In this document: in pieces, positions 9,146 through 18,292 of the stretch
How positions within the stretch are numbered: position 1 is the first letter of the stretch
Layout: each line of letters begins with the position of its first letter
NCBI RefSeq assembly: GCF_003182595.1
Contig: NZ_PDNZ01000006.1
Location: forward strand, 1 to 64,000
Source: Prosthecochloris marina
GTDB lineage: Bacteria > Bacteroidota > Chlorobiia > Chlorobiales > Chlorobiaceae
Direction: 5' to 3'
DNA length: 64,000 bases
Translations under genes and position numbers: made by a program
Notes under the pieces: model-generated
The model's input: the letters and a program-made list of their open reading frames with translations, nothing else
Told to the model about the DNA's origin: nothing
Databases searched by the model: none

Positions 9146-11053
9146 TTACAGATTGAGACTTAAACCACCATAGACAAAAGTTCCGCTGCTCCCCGCCCCG
9201 TAGACGTTTCCATACCCACCGTCAACCTCCTTGTCGAACAGATTGTCAACACCCGTATAGAGACGAACATTGTCCGTCAACGATTTCGAGGCATACACAT
9301 TGACGATGGAGTACGCTTCAGCTTCAGTTTCGACTCCTGTATACTGACTCCCTACGGTCACCACCCTGACATTACCTGAAAAACCGACAGAGGGCTCGTT
9401 GTAAGCCAGCTTGAGAACATTTGAAACATCAGGAACATACAGCAGTTTTTCTCCCGTCGTTCGGTTCTCCCCTTTCAGCATGGTCAACTCTTCAGCCAGC
9501 GACAGTCCGTAGCCAAGATCCAGCCTGACCGTCAATTCGAGCCCTTGGGTCATGGCCTCGGCAATATTTTGCATTTCATTGATCGGTATCTTCGGTTTCG
9601 ATCCCTGGTATCGGCCGGTAAAGACTTCAGCGATCATATCGTCGATGTGATTGCGGAACAGGGTAACGTTCACCCTGAGAGCACTGTAATCGAGATCAGC
9701 CCCGACTTCCCACGTACGCGACGTTTCCGGATCGAGGTCGGGATTCGGGATAAGGATTCTCCTTATGGTATAGGGTGAACCGGAATAGAGTTCAAAAGCT
9801 GAAGGAGCACGGAAACCCTCGCCATACGACCCTCTTACACGCAAATAATCATTCAACTGATAAGCTGCCCCCAATCTCGGGCTATACACCGATCCAAACC
9901 CTGAATGATCGTCGAAACGCAAGCCGAGAATGGCGTTCAGTCTGTTGGTAACGGACACTTCATCCTGAAGAAAAAGTCCAAGGTTGTCGATGTCACTCTC
10001 GACACCATCTTCAGTCCGTTCTTCAGTGCGATACTCGATTCCGGCTGTCAGCTTGTGGCTACCGAACAGGGAACCTACCCAACGGCCCTCGAACTGGTCG
10101 GTAGTCTGCTCGACATCGTGTAGTTCAGGCTCGGAACCGTCCGTCGGGGTAAGACTGACGTCCCAGTCATATTCCGAACGATAAGCACGAAACAACATGC
10201 TGGAACTTTCTGTGAGCGCTTTCTTGAACTCTATCCGCCCGGTTAATCTTTCCGATGTATTCAGCCAATCGTTTTCCTTTTTCCTTTTCGGGCGTAACCC
10301 CTCACGCTCTACATCGGCATAGGTGACACCGACAGCCAGTTCCGAACCTTCATCGATTTCCCATGTCAGGGTTGCCGCTCCAGCTGTAACCTCTTTGTCG
10401 TCTCCATCGGTTTGCTGATCCGCTGTATCGAAATCAAACCTGCCTTTATCGACAAAAGAACCCGCGATAACATACCCCAATGCCCCGGAGCTACCGCTTA
10501 CTCCTGCATCGAATGCCGTGTTTTCAGCTTCACCGTGCCGACTCTCTCCGTACTGAGCGTTCAACCATGCGGATGTTTCACTGGTCGGTTTCCTGGTTAT
10601 GACATTGACAACACCGCCTATAGCATCACTACCATAAAGTGCTGAAGCCGAGCCCCGAACGATTTCGATCCTTTCGATCAGTCCAGCAGGAATTTCTCCC
10701 AGATCGACCTTATCCTGAAACCCTGTCGGCAAGCGCATACCATCGATCATCACAAGGGTCTTGCTGCTGCTCAACCCGCGCAAACGAACAGTGCTCATTC
10801 GTCCACTGGCTGGTTCGAGATTGACCCCTTGCGCTTCAGTCAACACCTGATGCAGTGTCTGCGCCCCCATTTCTTCAATATCACCTCGATCTATGATTTC
10901 GATGGCAGCAGGAATCTTTTCGACCGGTGTTTCCGACAACGTCGCCGTCACTACCATCTCACCAAGCTGATGATGCTGAACAGTTTCATCAGCATAAACA
11001 AAAGAAGAACAACCTACGGCTACCGCTGCAATACCAACTAATTTTTTCACCAT
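9146..11053 (-). CDS. TonB-dependent outer-membrane receptor
   Basis: 635 aa. Signal peptide 1-21, TonB box ([12 protein letters not shown]), and a plug (about 45-165) with [20 protein letters not shown] and [11 protein letters not shown]. The barrel follows (about 185-635) and ends in [10 protein letters not shown]. It is first of the minus-strand series receptor - cytochrome c - YezD-like - receptor and is divergent from exbB-exbD-tonB, which would supply its energy. The intergenic region between them carries AGACAAA-type boxes, suggesting joint regulation. It resembles the receptor at 6553 in length and motifs more than the one at 285, which has an extra N-terminal domain. The ligand is not identifiable. 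Confidence 0.93.
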   Translation of the reverse strand: MVKKLVGIAAVAVGCSSFVYADETVQHHQLGEMVVTATLSETPVEKIPAAIEIIDRGDIEEMGAQTLHQVLTEAQGVNLEPASGRMSTVRLRGLSSSKTLVMIDGMRLPTGFQDKVDLGEIPAGLIERIEIVRGSASALYGSDAIGGVVNVITRKPTSETSAWLNAQYGESRHGEAENTAFDAGVSGSSGALGYVIAGSFVDKGRFDFDTADQQTDGDDKEVTAGAATLTWEIDEGSELAVGVTYADVEREGLRPKRKKENDWLNTSERLTGRIEFKKALTESSSMLFRAYRSEYDWDVSLTPTDGSEPELHDVEQTTDQFEGRWVGSLFGSHKLTAGIEYRTEERTEDGVESDIDNLGLFLQDEVSVTNRLNAILGLRFDDHSGFGSVYSPRLGAAYQLNDYLRVRGSYGEGFRAPSAFELYSGSPYTIRRILIPNPDLDPETSRTWEVGADLDYSALRVNVTLFRNHIDDMIAEVFTGRYQGSKPKIPINEMQNIAEAMTQGLELTVRLDLGYGLSLAEELTMLKGENRTTGEKLLYVPDVSNVLKLAYNEPSVGFSGNVRVVTVGSQYTGVETEAEAYSIVNVYASKSLTDNVRLYTGVDNLFDKEVDGGYGNVYGAGSSGTFVYGGLSLNL

Positions 11054-11088
11054 AAAACGTTTACCTCAGTGATGTTTTGAAAATCTAA

Positions 11089-11131
11089 CTAATTTTAATT
11101 TGTCTAAATAACAATTAATTTGTAATTATTG
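11089..11131. promoter_or_regulatory. Putative operator in the divergent receptor/exbB intergenic region
   Basis: On the minus strand 11111-11089 reads TTATTTAGACAAATTAAAAT followed by TAG. This is nearly the same as the box at 2785-2805 and shares its core with 12951-12972. A second partial copy (ATTACAAATTAATTG) lies next to it. The position between a receptor gene and exbB suggests an iron-type regulator acting on both; the regulator itself is not in the window. Confidence 0.4.
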
Positions 11132-11173
11132 AAAAATTTTTTCGTCTCTCGCACCTGTAACCTGTTTTTCTCT

Positions 11174-11773
11174 ATGTGGTATTTTTTTGATGCTGGTGGC
11201 CCCCTGATGTATCTGCTTCTTGCTTGCTCTGTTCTGACACTGGCATACACCATCGAACGAAGCATTCATTTTTTCAGGGCGGGACGCTCGGCCGATGTCC
11301 CTGAAGCCGTTCATGATCTTATCGAAAAGGAACAGATCGATGGAGCATTGCGGCTTTCCCAAGCATCATCCGGCCCGGTTGCAGCTGTACTCACGGCGGG
11401 ACTTTTGCACGCAGGGGAAAAAAAGGAATCAATCGAAGAAGAAGTGACTTTGACCGGAAACAAAGAAATCAAGAGGCTCAGCAAAAACCTGCATCTTATC
11501 GAATTGATCAGTAGAATTGCACCACTCATAGGCCTGCTTGGCACAGTTCTCGGTATGGTCAATGCGTTTCAACAGGTAGCCTATGCGAACAGCTCTGTTG
11601 ATCCATCCATGCTGGCAGGAGGAATATGGGAAGCGTTGCTGACAACAGCAGCAGGACTCGGAGTAGCTATCCCGTCGATGGTTGTGCATCACCTACTCGA
11701 AGAGAAAGTACAATCCTTTACCTTCCTGATGCAATACTACGGCTCGGAAGCCATAAAACATCTTGGAAAATAA
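11174..11773 (+). CDS. exbB: MotA/TolQ/ExbB proton channel family protein
   Basis: 199 aa from the ATG at 11174; a TTG at 11129 would add 15 residues. The first helix (GGPLMYLLLACSVLTLAYTIER) ends in the ER typical of ExbB. A cytoplasmic domain follows (about 30-115). Helices 2 and 3 carry the signature ISRIAPLIGLLGTVLGMVNAFQ and WEALLTTAAGLGVAIPSMV. It forms the pentameric inner-membrane channel for protons that drives TonB. exbD follows after 2 bases and tonB overlaps exbD, so this is a complete energy module for the receptors next to it. Confidence 0.93.
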   Translation: MWYFFDAGGPLMYLLLACSVLTLAYTIERSIHFFRAGRSADVPEAVHDLIEKEQIDGALRLSQASSGPVAAVLTAGLLHAGEKKESIEEEVTLTGNKEIKRLSKNLHLIELISRIAPLIGLLGTVLGMVNAFQQVAYANSSVDPSMLAGGIWEALLTTAAGLGVAIPSMVVHHLLEEKVQSFTFLMQYYGSEAIKHLGK

Positions 11774-11775
11774 CC

Positions 11776-12183
11776 ATGCTGGAATTTCTAACACCCTCAA
11801 AAAAAAGGAAATGGCTCGACCTGACACCAATGATTGATGTGGTATTTCTTTTATTGATTTTTTTCATGCTGACATCGATTTATGCAAAACCAATGATGCC
11901 GGTCAGTCTTCCGGAATCAGAAACGTCAACCGTTCAGGAAGAACCTGAAATAACTCTCGGTATAAGCAGCGACGGCTCCCTGTCGCTCAACAGCCAGAAC
12001 ATAACTATAGATCAGCTCTATGAGCGACTCTCCGGGCTCCTGGACAGGCATCGCGAGAAAAACATACGACTCATAGCCGACAAACAGATTCATTTCGGCC
12101 TGGTAATAAACGTCATGGACATCGCCAAAAAAGCAGGTGCAGACAATATCGCTGTTGTAACGGAAAAAAAAGCGGCGTTATGA
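11776..12183 (+). CDS. exbD: Biopolymer transport protein ExbD
   Basis: 135 aa from the ATG at 11776. A cytoplasmic start (LTPSKKRKWLDLTPMID) leads into one helix (VVFLLLIFFMLTSIYA). The helix begins with the proton-carrying Asp of the LTPMIDVVF motif. The periplasmic domain (about 50-135) ends in VMDIAKKAGADNIAVVTEK, the usual ExbD/TolR ending. It works with ExbB in proton-driven energising of TonB. The last codons overlap the tonB start (ATGA at 12180), showing translational coupling. Confidence 0.93.
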   Translation: MLEFLTPSKKRKWLDLTPMIDVVFLLLIFFMLTSIYAKPMMPVSLPESETSTVQEEPEITLGISSDGSLSLNSQNITIDQLYERLSGLLDRHREKNIRLIADKQIHFGLVINVMDIAKKAGADNIAVVTEKKAAL

Positions 12184-12824
12184 GCAATAAACAAATCAAC
12201 ATCATCTCATTTGCCATTGCTTTTGCATTCCATTCAGCCTGCTTTTTGCTCTACAGGATCCCCCCTCTTGAAAGCCAGGCACAATTACCCTCAACCGCAA
12301 TCAACCTGAGCTTGGTGTCGATACCGGCAAAAAACACTGACGCACGACAACAGAAAGCACCTTGCCAGCCGGAAAAAACAAATCCGTTACCCGCCCCCGT
12401 TAAGAAGAAAACCCCTGAAAAAAAGGAAAAGATAAAACATCAAGCGATCCGGCCGACGAAGGAAAAAAACCTGCTTCAGAAGACAATCGATGAAACAGGA
12501 CAAGACTCACAGCAAAAATCCTCTCAGGCGTCTGCTTCGAAAATCAGCAGTTACCTGGCTATAATCCGTGCTCAAATCGAACAGAACAAGCACTATCCCC
12601 GTTTTTCAAAAAGGCAAAACCATGAAGGCACCTCGCTCATCAAGCTTCATATTGCAAAAGACGGGAGCGTCCTACAGGTTACCATGCTTTCCTCCTCTGG
12701 CTATGAGCCCCTTGATAAAGCAACTCTTGATGCCGTCAATAAATCGTCACCATTTCCCGCGCCATCCGATTACGAGCTTGGCGAATTGAGCCTGGAAATT
12801 CCAGTGTGCTACATGCTCCACTGA
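12180..12824 (+). CDS. tonB: Energy transducer TonB
   Basis: 214 aa. An N-terminal membrane anchor (about 6-26) is followed by a long Pro/Lys/Glu-rich periplasmic spanner (about 55-110: PAPVKKKTPEKKEK). The C-terminal TonB domain (about 120-214) includes YPRFSKRQNHEGTSLIKLHI and SSGYEPLDKATLDAV. It spans the periplasm to pull on the TonB boxes of outer-membrane receptors. It is last in the exbB-exbD-tonB operon. The ending is weakly conserved (CYMLH), common in TonB C-terminal domains of this type. Confidence 0.9.
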   Translation: MSNKQINIISFAIAFAFHSACFLLYRIPPLESQAQLPSTAINLSLVSIPAKNTDARQQKAPCQPEKTNPLPAPVKKKTPEKKEKIKHQAIRPTKEKNLLQKTIDETGQDSQQKSSQASASKISSYLAIIRAQIEQNKHYPRFSKRQNHEGTSLIKLHIAKDGSVLQVTMLSSSGYEPLDKATLDAVNKSSPFPAPSDYELGELSLEIPVCYMLH

Positions 12825-12927
12825 CGCTCTGCACTCATCGCCCACAGTCACTTCATTACCAGCATTTCGAAAAAAAAATCAACAATTGCGAACCCTTTAT
12901 TATTTCATGCAATTTCGAAAAAAATGT

Positions 12928-12972
12928 TTGACACGAAAAAATGTTTATTTATATTTTGTCTAATTTAAAACA
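12928..12972 (+). promoter_or_regulatory. Strong sigma70-like promoter with AGACAAA-type box at the start site
   Basis: TTGACA (12928-12933) and TATATT (12950-12955) are 16 bases apart. Immediately downstream, TTTTGTCTAATTT gives AAATTAGACAAAATAT on the minus strand, sharing the AGACAAA core with 2785 and 11089. A box covering the transcription start would suit repression. It should drive the Cys/His-rich protein at 12986 and perhaps flavodoxin. Confidence 0.55.
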
Positions 12973-12985
12973 AAACATCACAACT

Positions 12986-13318
12986 ATGCCAGAACGTCAA
13001 AGCGATAATCACCATTGCGGGCCGCAAAATACCCTGCTGAAAAAATGCCATTGTGGGCATTACCACCTTCACTACAAGTATGTAATGCTGACCATCCCCC
13101 AACAAACGCTCTTTCACATCATGAGGGAATGCTATGAATGGGAAGAGATGCGATCGGCCAACCCGGAAATATTGCAGGATAAAACGTTGAAACTCATGGT
13201 CGGAGTTGTACAGCTCAGCATTTCCGGAAAGGACTTTGATGAGTTCAACGCTGTAATCCAGGAAGGTGCTTCCGAAGCCTTGAAAATACTGGAACTGGTT
13301 GAAAAACCTTCCCGTTAA
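12986..13318 (+). CDS. Small Cys/His-rich protein of unknown function in the iron locus
   Basis: 110 aa from the ATG at 12986, chosen because the promoter and box lie just upstream; an in-frame ATG at 12941 lies inside the promoter. The N-terminal third is rich in possible metal ligands: DNHHCGP, then KCHCGHYHLHYKYVMLTI (Cys21, Cys23, His25, His27, His29). The rest is predicted helical (TLFHIMRECYEWEEMRS...), with LVEKPSR at the end. It resembles small Cys-containing proteins found near iron genes in Bacteroidetes, but I cannot name the family with confidence. Forty-two bases separate it from flavodoxin, so the two may be co-expressed. Confidence 0.7.
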   Translation: MPERQSDNHHCGPQNTLLKKCHCGHYHLHYKYVMLTIPQQTLFHIMRECYEWEEMRSANPEILQDKTLKLMVGVVQLSISGKDFDEFNAVIQEGASEALKILELVEKPSR

Positions 13319-13360
13319 GAGAGCAAAAAATAATATTAACGTTCAAAAAGAAAATTACTT

Positions 13361-13867
13361 ATGAAAACCATCGGCTTGTTTTACGGCTCTGAAACTGGAA
13401 ATACTGAGCATGTCGCATCGATGATTGCTGCCGAGTTTGGCAACGGCAATGTTGAACTACACAACATTGCCGATGCAGATCCTCAATCTCTTTTATCCTA
13501 TGACAATATTATTCTCGGTGCACCGACCTGGGGATTTGGAGAGCTCCAAAGTGATTGGGAAAACTTTCTACCGGGCTTTGACGAGCTGGATCTTTCAGGC
13601 AGAACCATAGCCTTTTTCGGTCTCGGAGATCAAGTGAACTATGCAGATGTTTTTCTCGATGCCATGGGGACCATTTACGAAAAAGTCAAAGAAAGAGGTG
13701 GCCAAACAATTGGCTCGTGGTCTGTTGAAGGTTACGATTTCGCAGCTTCGACGGCTGTGGTAGACGGTAATTTCGTTGGTCTTGCGATCGATGTTGATAA
13801 CCAGGACGACATGACACCCGATCGAGTCACTCATTGGGTATCGAACATCAGTAATTCGTTCCAGTAA
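13361..13867 (+). CDS. fldA: Flavodoxin (long-chain)
   Basis: 168 aa. The FMN phosphate loop [11 protein letters not shown] starts at residue 10. The two flavin-stacking loops are seen as [13 protein letters not shown] (about 55-67) and [14 protein letters not shown] (about 86-99). The length with the extra C-terminal loop ([15 protein letters not shown]) fits the long-chain type. It is a low-potential electron carrier that replaces ferredoxin when iron is scarce. Its position behind TonB/ExbBD and before ferritin supports an iron-limitation regulon. Confidence 0.95.
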   Translation: MKTIGLFYGSETGNTEHVASMIAAEFGNGNVELHNIADADPQSLLSYDNIILGAPTWGFGELQSDWENFLPGFDELDLSGRTIAFFGLGDQVNYADVFLDAMGTIYEKVKERGGQTIGSWSVEGYDFAASTAVVDGNFVGLAIDVDNQDDMTPDRVTHWVSNISNSFQ

Positions 13868-13906
13868 CTCTCCGATTCTCCACTCGTTGCCAAACTCCCC
13901 CATATT

Positions 13907-13936
13907 AAACGGCCGCTACCTCCTTGGCGGTCGTTT
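13907..13936 (+). terminator. Probable terminator of flavodoxin
   Basis: A 10-bp stem (AAACGGCCGC / GCGGTCGTTT, one G-T pair) with a 10-base loop lies 40 bases after the flavodoxin stop. The following sequence (GTGTT) has only a weak T tract, so termination efficiency is uncertain. Confidence 0.5.
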
Positions 13937-14002
13937 GTGTTAAGCGATCGCATCTGCATTAAAAAAACATTCTTAAATCTTAAAGTCTACAGGAAAAATT
14001 TC

Positions 14003-14383
14003 ATGAAAACGTTACCAATTATAATCACAGGGATACTAAGCCTATTTACGCTTTCTTCAGCCTTCGCCGAGCAAGAAATGAAGACAGAGCACATTGTGTT
14101 ATCGCAACTAATGAACGCTATTGCAGATAACGATTACGAGGCATTTTTATCAAATGGAACACCCACATTCAAAAAAAACATCCCAAAACAGGCTTTTTCC
14201 TCGGTTTCCGACCAGCTCGCCCCCCTTATCAGAAAAGGATACACAACCGAATATTTATCGAAGCTCCATCAAAATGGTAATACTGTTCATCTGTGGAAAA
14301 TCAGCTATGTAGACAGCAAAGAAAATTCAGTGGCGAAAATGGGTGTGATTGACGGGAAAGTATCCGGCTTTTGGCTCTTCTAA
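14003..14383 (+). CDS. Small exported protein of unknown function
   Basis: 126 aa from the ATG at 14003, selected because it gives a clean signal peptide (MKTLPIIITGILSLFTLSSAFA, cut after about residue 22). The mature part of about 100 residues is helix-strand mixed: a helix with LSQLMNAIADNDYEAFLS, then short strands ending in HLWKISYVDSKENSVAKMGVIDGKVSGFWLF. The layout resembles small DUF3887-like or NTF2-like periplasmic folds, but I do not recognise a family. It lies between flavodoxin and ferritin on the same strand. Confidence 0.7.
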   Translation: MKTLPIIITGILSLFTLSSAFAEQEMKTEHIVLSQLMNAIADNDYEAFLSNGTPTFKKNIPKQAFSSVSDQLAPLIRKGYTTEYLSKLHQNGNTVHLWKISYVDSKENSVAKMGVIDGKVSGFWLF

Positions 14384-14507
14384 TCAATCTAAGGCTCCTC
14401 AGACGGTATAAAATGGAAACATTTTAAACTATAACGATGTTTTTAATCGAATTGTATCCCGTTCCCGTTGTTTTTAATAACATAACCGAGAAAAGGAGTA
14501 ACCGTTA

Positions 14508-15002
14508 ATGTTGAGCAAAACTCTTCAGAAAGCATTCAACGAGCAGATAAACAAGGAGCAGTACTCTGCGCAGCTCTACCTTTCCATGGCAGCCTATTGT
14601 GAATCCCTGAATCTTCCGGGTATTGCCCATTGGCTGAAAGAGCAGCAGAGGGAAGAAATTGGACACGCCATGCAGTTGTACAAATATATCATTGAAAGAG
14701 GTGGTCGCGTAGAACTTGGGGTAATTGAACAGCCCTCATTGGATTTTAAATCACCAACTGCACTGTTCCAGGACGTACTGAATCATGAGCGTTCTATTAC
14801 GGCTTCGATCAACAAGCTTTATGAAAAAGCCTTGAAAGAAAACGATTACGCTTCCCAGGTCATGCTCCATGGCTTCATCAAGGAACAAGTGGAAGAGGAA
14901 GCATCCGCATCCGAGATTCTCGAAACCCTTAAGATGGCTGGGGAAAAAGGCCAGGCCTTGCTGATGCTCGATCGCCAGCTTGCCCGCCGCGGCATGGGTT
15001 GA
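14508..15002 (+). CDS. ftnA: Non-haem ferritin
   Basis: 164 aa four-helix bundle. Ferroxidase ligands are in place: Glu17 (NKEQYS), Glu50 and His53 ([13 protein letters not shown]), Glu94 (NHERSI) and Glu126 (IKEQVEEE). The length matches bacterial FtnA. It oxidises Fe(II) and stores iron as a mineral core in a 24-mer shell. A good Shine-Dalgarno (AAAAGGAG) precedes the ATG. It is the last gene of the iron-related island and has its own terminator at 15051. Confidence 0.96.
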   Translation: MLSKTLQKAFNEQINKEQYSAQLYLSMAAYCESLNLPGIAHWLKEQQREEIGHAMQLYKYIIERGGRVELGVIEQPSLDFKSPTALFQDVLNHERSITASINKLYEKALKENDYASQVMLHGFIKEQVEEEASASEILETLKMAGEKGQALLMLDRQLARRGMG

Positions 15003-15050
15003 AAGAACGGAACATCCCTATAACTCATTAATCAAGCAAAAAAAAGAAAA

Positions 15051-15081
15051 GCCCCGATTTTCCTACCGGGGCATTTCTTTT
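15051..15081 (+). terminator. Intrinsic terminator of ferritin
   Basis: A GC-rich stem GCCCCG / CGGGGC with a 10-base loop is extended by flanking A and T tracts and followed by ATTTCTTTTTG. It lies about 50 bases after the stop. Confidence 0.8.
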
Positions 15082-15085
15082 TGCC

Positions 15086-15130
15086 ATACACTATCCCCTA
15101 TTCCCCATTACCCCTAATACCTATTACCTA
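15086..15130. repeat. Degenerate 7-nt tandem array (CCCTAAT type)
   Basis: Units line up with period 7: CCTATTC, CCCATTA, CCCCTAA, TACCTAT, TACCTAT. The array fills the space between the ferritin terminator and the end of the metallophosphoesterase gene and reaches its stop codon. Arrays with other unit sequences occur at 20131, 28775 and 40448. Confidence 0.6.
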
Positions 15131-15994
15131 TATATCCACAAACCTTTGGGTATACCTCCCGTCACGCCCGAAGGCAATCTCGCTATACCGCCGGGGGTTG
15201 TAATTGAAACTTCCTCCATTAATCACCTTCATGCCACCGATCATATACGTCTGAAAACGATGAAAATGCCCGTGAAGTACTATACTTGCATTCAAATGAA
15301 GCATTGCACCCAGAAGCTCTTCTCTGTTTTTCAGCTCCATCGTCCAGTCAAACGCCTGATCGATCAATGCATCCGTTTCATAAATCCTGAATGCATGATG
15401 AAAAACTCCAATCACAAAACTATCCCGAAGCGCTTTTTTTACCGTGGGAGCGAAAAGAGCCTCGATTTCACCCCTCTTAACATATCCTCTTGCACCCAAC
15501 GGATTATCGATATTCGCCCAGGGATAAGCAGTGTTGACGACGACAAAAGAAATGGATATTTCGCCGTAATTGAGCACCTTGATAAAAGGAAAACCTGCAG
15601 TCTCGTCTTCTCCTGTTATCAATTCACTGAACATATCGCAAAACTCGTCCATCTTTCGGCGAAACCTTTTTTTTCTTCCGTTGGAATCCGGATTCAGCGA
15701 GTTGTAGATTCGCATCTCCTCTTCAAGATTGATCAAATCGTGATTGCCTGGAATGACGGTCACCTTGTCCCACGAATAAAGCCTTTTACTTTGTAGCACC
15801 TCTTTGATAGCAGCCCAGTCGGAAGGATCGGTCGAGTTAAAAAGATCACCTGTAATAACGATATGATTGCAACCTGAATTGATAATGGCGGTTAACAGTT
15901 TGTCAAGGCGCTCGAACCCACGACTATCATGCCTGCCGGCAAGATGCAAATCTGAAAAATGTGCCAATTTTATGCTCGTATCAGACAAAATCAC
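15128..15994 (-). CDS. Metallophosphoesterase (calcineurin-like)
   Basis: 288 aa. All metal-binding blocks are present in order: FSDLHL (Asp14, His16), ITGDLFN (about 47), IPGNHDLI (about 82), GVFHHAF (about 193) and [11 protein letters not shown] (about 238). This is the two-metal site of the CpdA/3',5'-cAMP phosphodiesterase-like branch. The cytoplasmic substrate could be a cyclic nucleotide or another phosphodiester; sequence alone does not decide. It is a lone minus-strand gene, convergent with ferritin. Confidence 0.88.
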   Translation of the reverse strand: MILSDTSIKLAHFSDLHLAGRHDSRGFERLDKLLTAIINSGCNHIVITGDLFNSTDPSDWAAIKEVLQSKRLYSWDKVTVIPGNHDLINLEEEMRIYNSLNPDSNGRKKRFRRKMDEFCDMFSELITGEDETAGFPFIKVLNYGEISISFVVVNTAYPWANIDNPLGARGYVKRGEIEALFAPTVKKALRDSFVIGVFHHAFRIYETDALIDQAFDWTMELKNREELLGAMLHLNASIVLHGHFHRFQTYMIGGMKVINGGSFNYNPRRYSEIAFGRDGRYTQRFVDI

Positions 15995-16143
15995 ACAATT
16001 GATTTTCTGGCTCCGCTAAAAATTCACATTTTAGAGACGCCGTTTAGTGACAGAAAATGTAAATTACCGCCGTTTAAAATAGCTATTCGGAAGAATACAC
16101 ACAGCAATCTTTTTGGACTATTTTCATTCTTTCATTTTAAGTT

Positions 16144-18255
16144 ATGCGCCATATAATCGAATCACTCCAAAATCTGTCCCGAAACCTTTGGTGGTCATGG
16201 GATACGGAAGCAAAAGAGCTTTTCAAGGAACTCTCCCCCCTTATCTGGGAAAGAGTCAATCATAACCCTGTCGAACTCCTGCGGCATATTTCACATGACG
16301 AACTCAAAGCCCGCCTTGATTGCGAATTCGGCAAGAAACTCGACAACGTCACAAAGCGTTTTGAAGCATATCTCTCAGAAAAGGATACATGGGCATCCAA
16401 ACATGTCCCTTCTTTGACAGAAAAAACCGTTGCCTACTTCAGTGCAGAGTTCGGTATACATGAAAGCGTAAGGATTTACTCGGGAGGCTTGGGCGTCCTT
16501 TCCGGTGACCACATCAAGTCCGCCAGCGACTTGGGCCTGAACTTCGTTGGCATCACCTTGTTTTATAAAGAAGGATACTTCCGCCAATATCTCAACCAGG
16601 AAGGATGGCAGTTGGAAGACTATCCTTTACAGTATCCGGAAAGCCTTCCTCTGGAAAAAGTTACAGACGCTGACGGTAACGACCTGATCATCTCCCTCGA
16701 TATCGCTCAAAGCGAAGTACTTGCCCAGGCCTGGTACCTTAATGTCGGTAGAGCGAAACTCTATCTTCTCGACACCAACATTCCGGCTAACGAGTCCCAT
16801 TACCGTGACATCTGTTCCAGAGTGTACGGTGGTGATCAGAACATGCGCATCAATCAGGAAATTGTGTTGGGTATCGGCGGCGTTAAATTGCTCAGGGCTT
16901 TGGGAATCGATCCTGCAGTCTATCATATGAATGAAGGACATTCCGCATTTCTCACGGTAGAACTCCTTGCAAAAGAATTGGCCAATGGCGTGGAACCTGA
17001 AAAAGCAAAAGCACATGTCAAAGAACAATGTGTATTCACGACACACACCCCGGTAGCCGCAGGCCATGACCGTTTTTCACGTGACATGATGCACTACTCT
17101 TTCGACCGGTACCTCCAGAAAAACGGCATAGCTTTTGAGGATTTACTCCGCCTTGGCTCCGAAAACCCTTCGAATCCTCACGATCTGTTCACCATGACAG
17201 TTCTTGCACTTAACCTCTCACGAAATGCAAACGGTGTTTCAAAGCTGCATGGTGAGGTATCGCGTAAAATGTGGCGGCATATTTATTCAGCTGAATCTCC
17301 AGGTGACGTCCCTATAGGGCACATCACAAACGGCATCCACACAGCAAGCTGGACCAGCGGTTTTACAGATAAATTCTGGCACCGTTATACCGACAGCCTC
17401 GACACACTGACATCATCCCAGGATGAGGCATTGAAGGTTCTTGCGAAAGTAACCGACGAAGAGCTGTGGTGCCTGCGCTACCGCTTGAAAAGAAACCTTA
17501 TCGACTTTATCTATAGGTACCTTTCAAACCAGCTTTTCCATCAGCATGTTTATACAACCTATATGGAGGCTGATTCATCGAAATCAAGCAAAAACCCTCT
17601 GTCACCAGATGTTCTTACCATAGGTTTTGCAAGACGTTTTGCGACATACAAAAGAGCACCGCTGATTTTTTCGGACATCGAACGCCTCACCAGGATTATC
17701 AACCACCCGACAATGCCTCTGCAGATCATCTTCGCAGGCAAGGCACATCCCCACGACGATGCCGGTAAACATTACATCCAGCAGATTGTAGAGCATACCC
17801 GTCTTCCCCAGTTCAAGGGAAAAATCATCTTTCTTGAAAACTACAATCTCGGTGTGGCAAAACGCATGATATCCGGTGTCGATGTCTGGCTCAATAATCC
17901 GATACGACCGATGGAAGCCAGCGGGACTTCCGGACAGAAAACCGTTCTGCACGGTGGCTTGAACTTCAGCGTACCCGATGGCTGGTGGCCTGAAGCCTAT
18001 GATGGTCAAAACGGCTGGTCGATTGGAAGTGGCGAAGTGCTTGACAATCATGAAGCTCAGAACCATCATGATGCAGAAAAGCTCTATGATGTTCTTGAAA
18101 ACCAGATAATCCCTACATTTTATGACCGAAACGTGGATAATATTCCCGTCAAATGGCTCAAGAAGGTCCGCAAAGCGATTGCAACCATCGGTCCTGAATA
18201 CAATACCCACAGGATGGTCAGAGACTATACATTGAAATATTATCTGAAAGATTGA
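16144..18255 (+). CDS. glgP: Alpha-glucan (glycogen/maltodextrin) phosphorylase, short form
   Basis: 703 aa. It starts with the LQNLSRNLWWSWD block typical of the short archaeal/bacterial alpha-glucan phosphorylases. GGLGVLSGDHIKSASDLGL (about 115-133) and YHMNEGHSAFL are catalytic-domain signatures. The pyridoxal-phosphate lysine region reads MEASGTSGQKTVLHGGLNFS. It cleaves alpha-1,4-glucan with phosphate to glucose 1-phosphate in the cytoplasm. pyrD follows after 37 bases. Green sulfur bacteria store glycogen, and the GH13 enzyme at 57129 may act on the same polymer. Confidence 0.93.
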   Translation: MRHIIESLQNLSRNLWWSWDTEAKELFKELSPLIWERVNHNPVELLRHISHDELKARLDCEFGKKLDNVTKRFEAYLSEKDTWASKHVPSLTEKTVAYFSAEFGIHESVRIYSGGLGVLSGDHIKSASDLGLNFVGITLFYKEGYFRQYLNQEGWQLEDYPLQYPESLPLEKVTDADGNDLIISLDIAQSEVLAQAWYLNVGRAKLYLLDTNIPANESHYRDICSRVYGGDQNMRINQEIVLGIGGVKLLRALGIDPAVYHMNEGHSAFLTVELLAKELANGVEPEKAKAHVKEQCVFTTHTPVAAGHDRFSRDMMHYSFDRYLQKNGIAFEDLLRLGSENPSNPHDLFTMTVLALNLSRNANGVSKLHGEVSRKMWRHIYSAESPGDVPIGHITNGIHTASWTSGFTDKFWHRYTDSLDTLTSSQDEALKVLAKVTDEELWCLRYRLKRNLIDFIYRYLSNQLFHQHVYTTYMEADSSKSSKNPLSPDVLTIGFARRFATYKRAPLIFSDIERLTRIINHPTMPLQIIFAGKAHPHDDAGKHYIQQIVEHTRLPQFKGKIIFLENYNLGVAKRMISGVDVWLNNPIRPMEASGTSGQKTVLHGGLNFSVPDGWWPEAYDGQNGWSIGSGEVLDNHEAQNHHDAEKLYDVLENQIIPTFYDRNVDNIPVKWLKKVRKAIATIGPEYNTHRMVRDYTLKYYLKD

Positions 18256-18292
18256 AAACCATTCGTTCATTAGCAAAAAGGCTGTTTCAACA

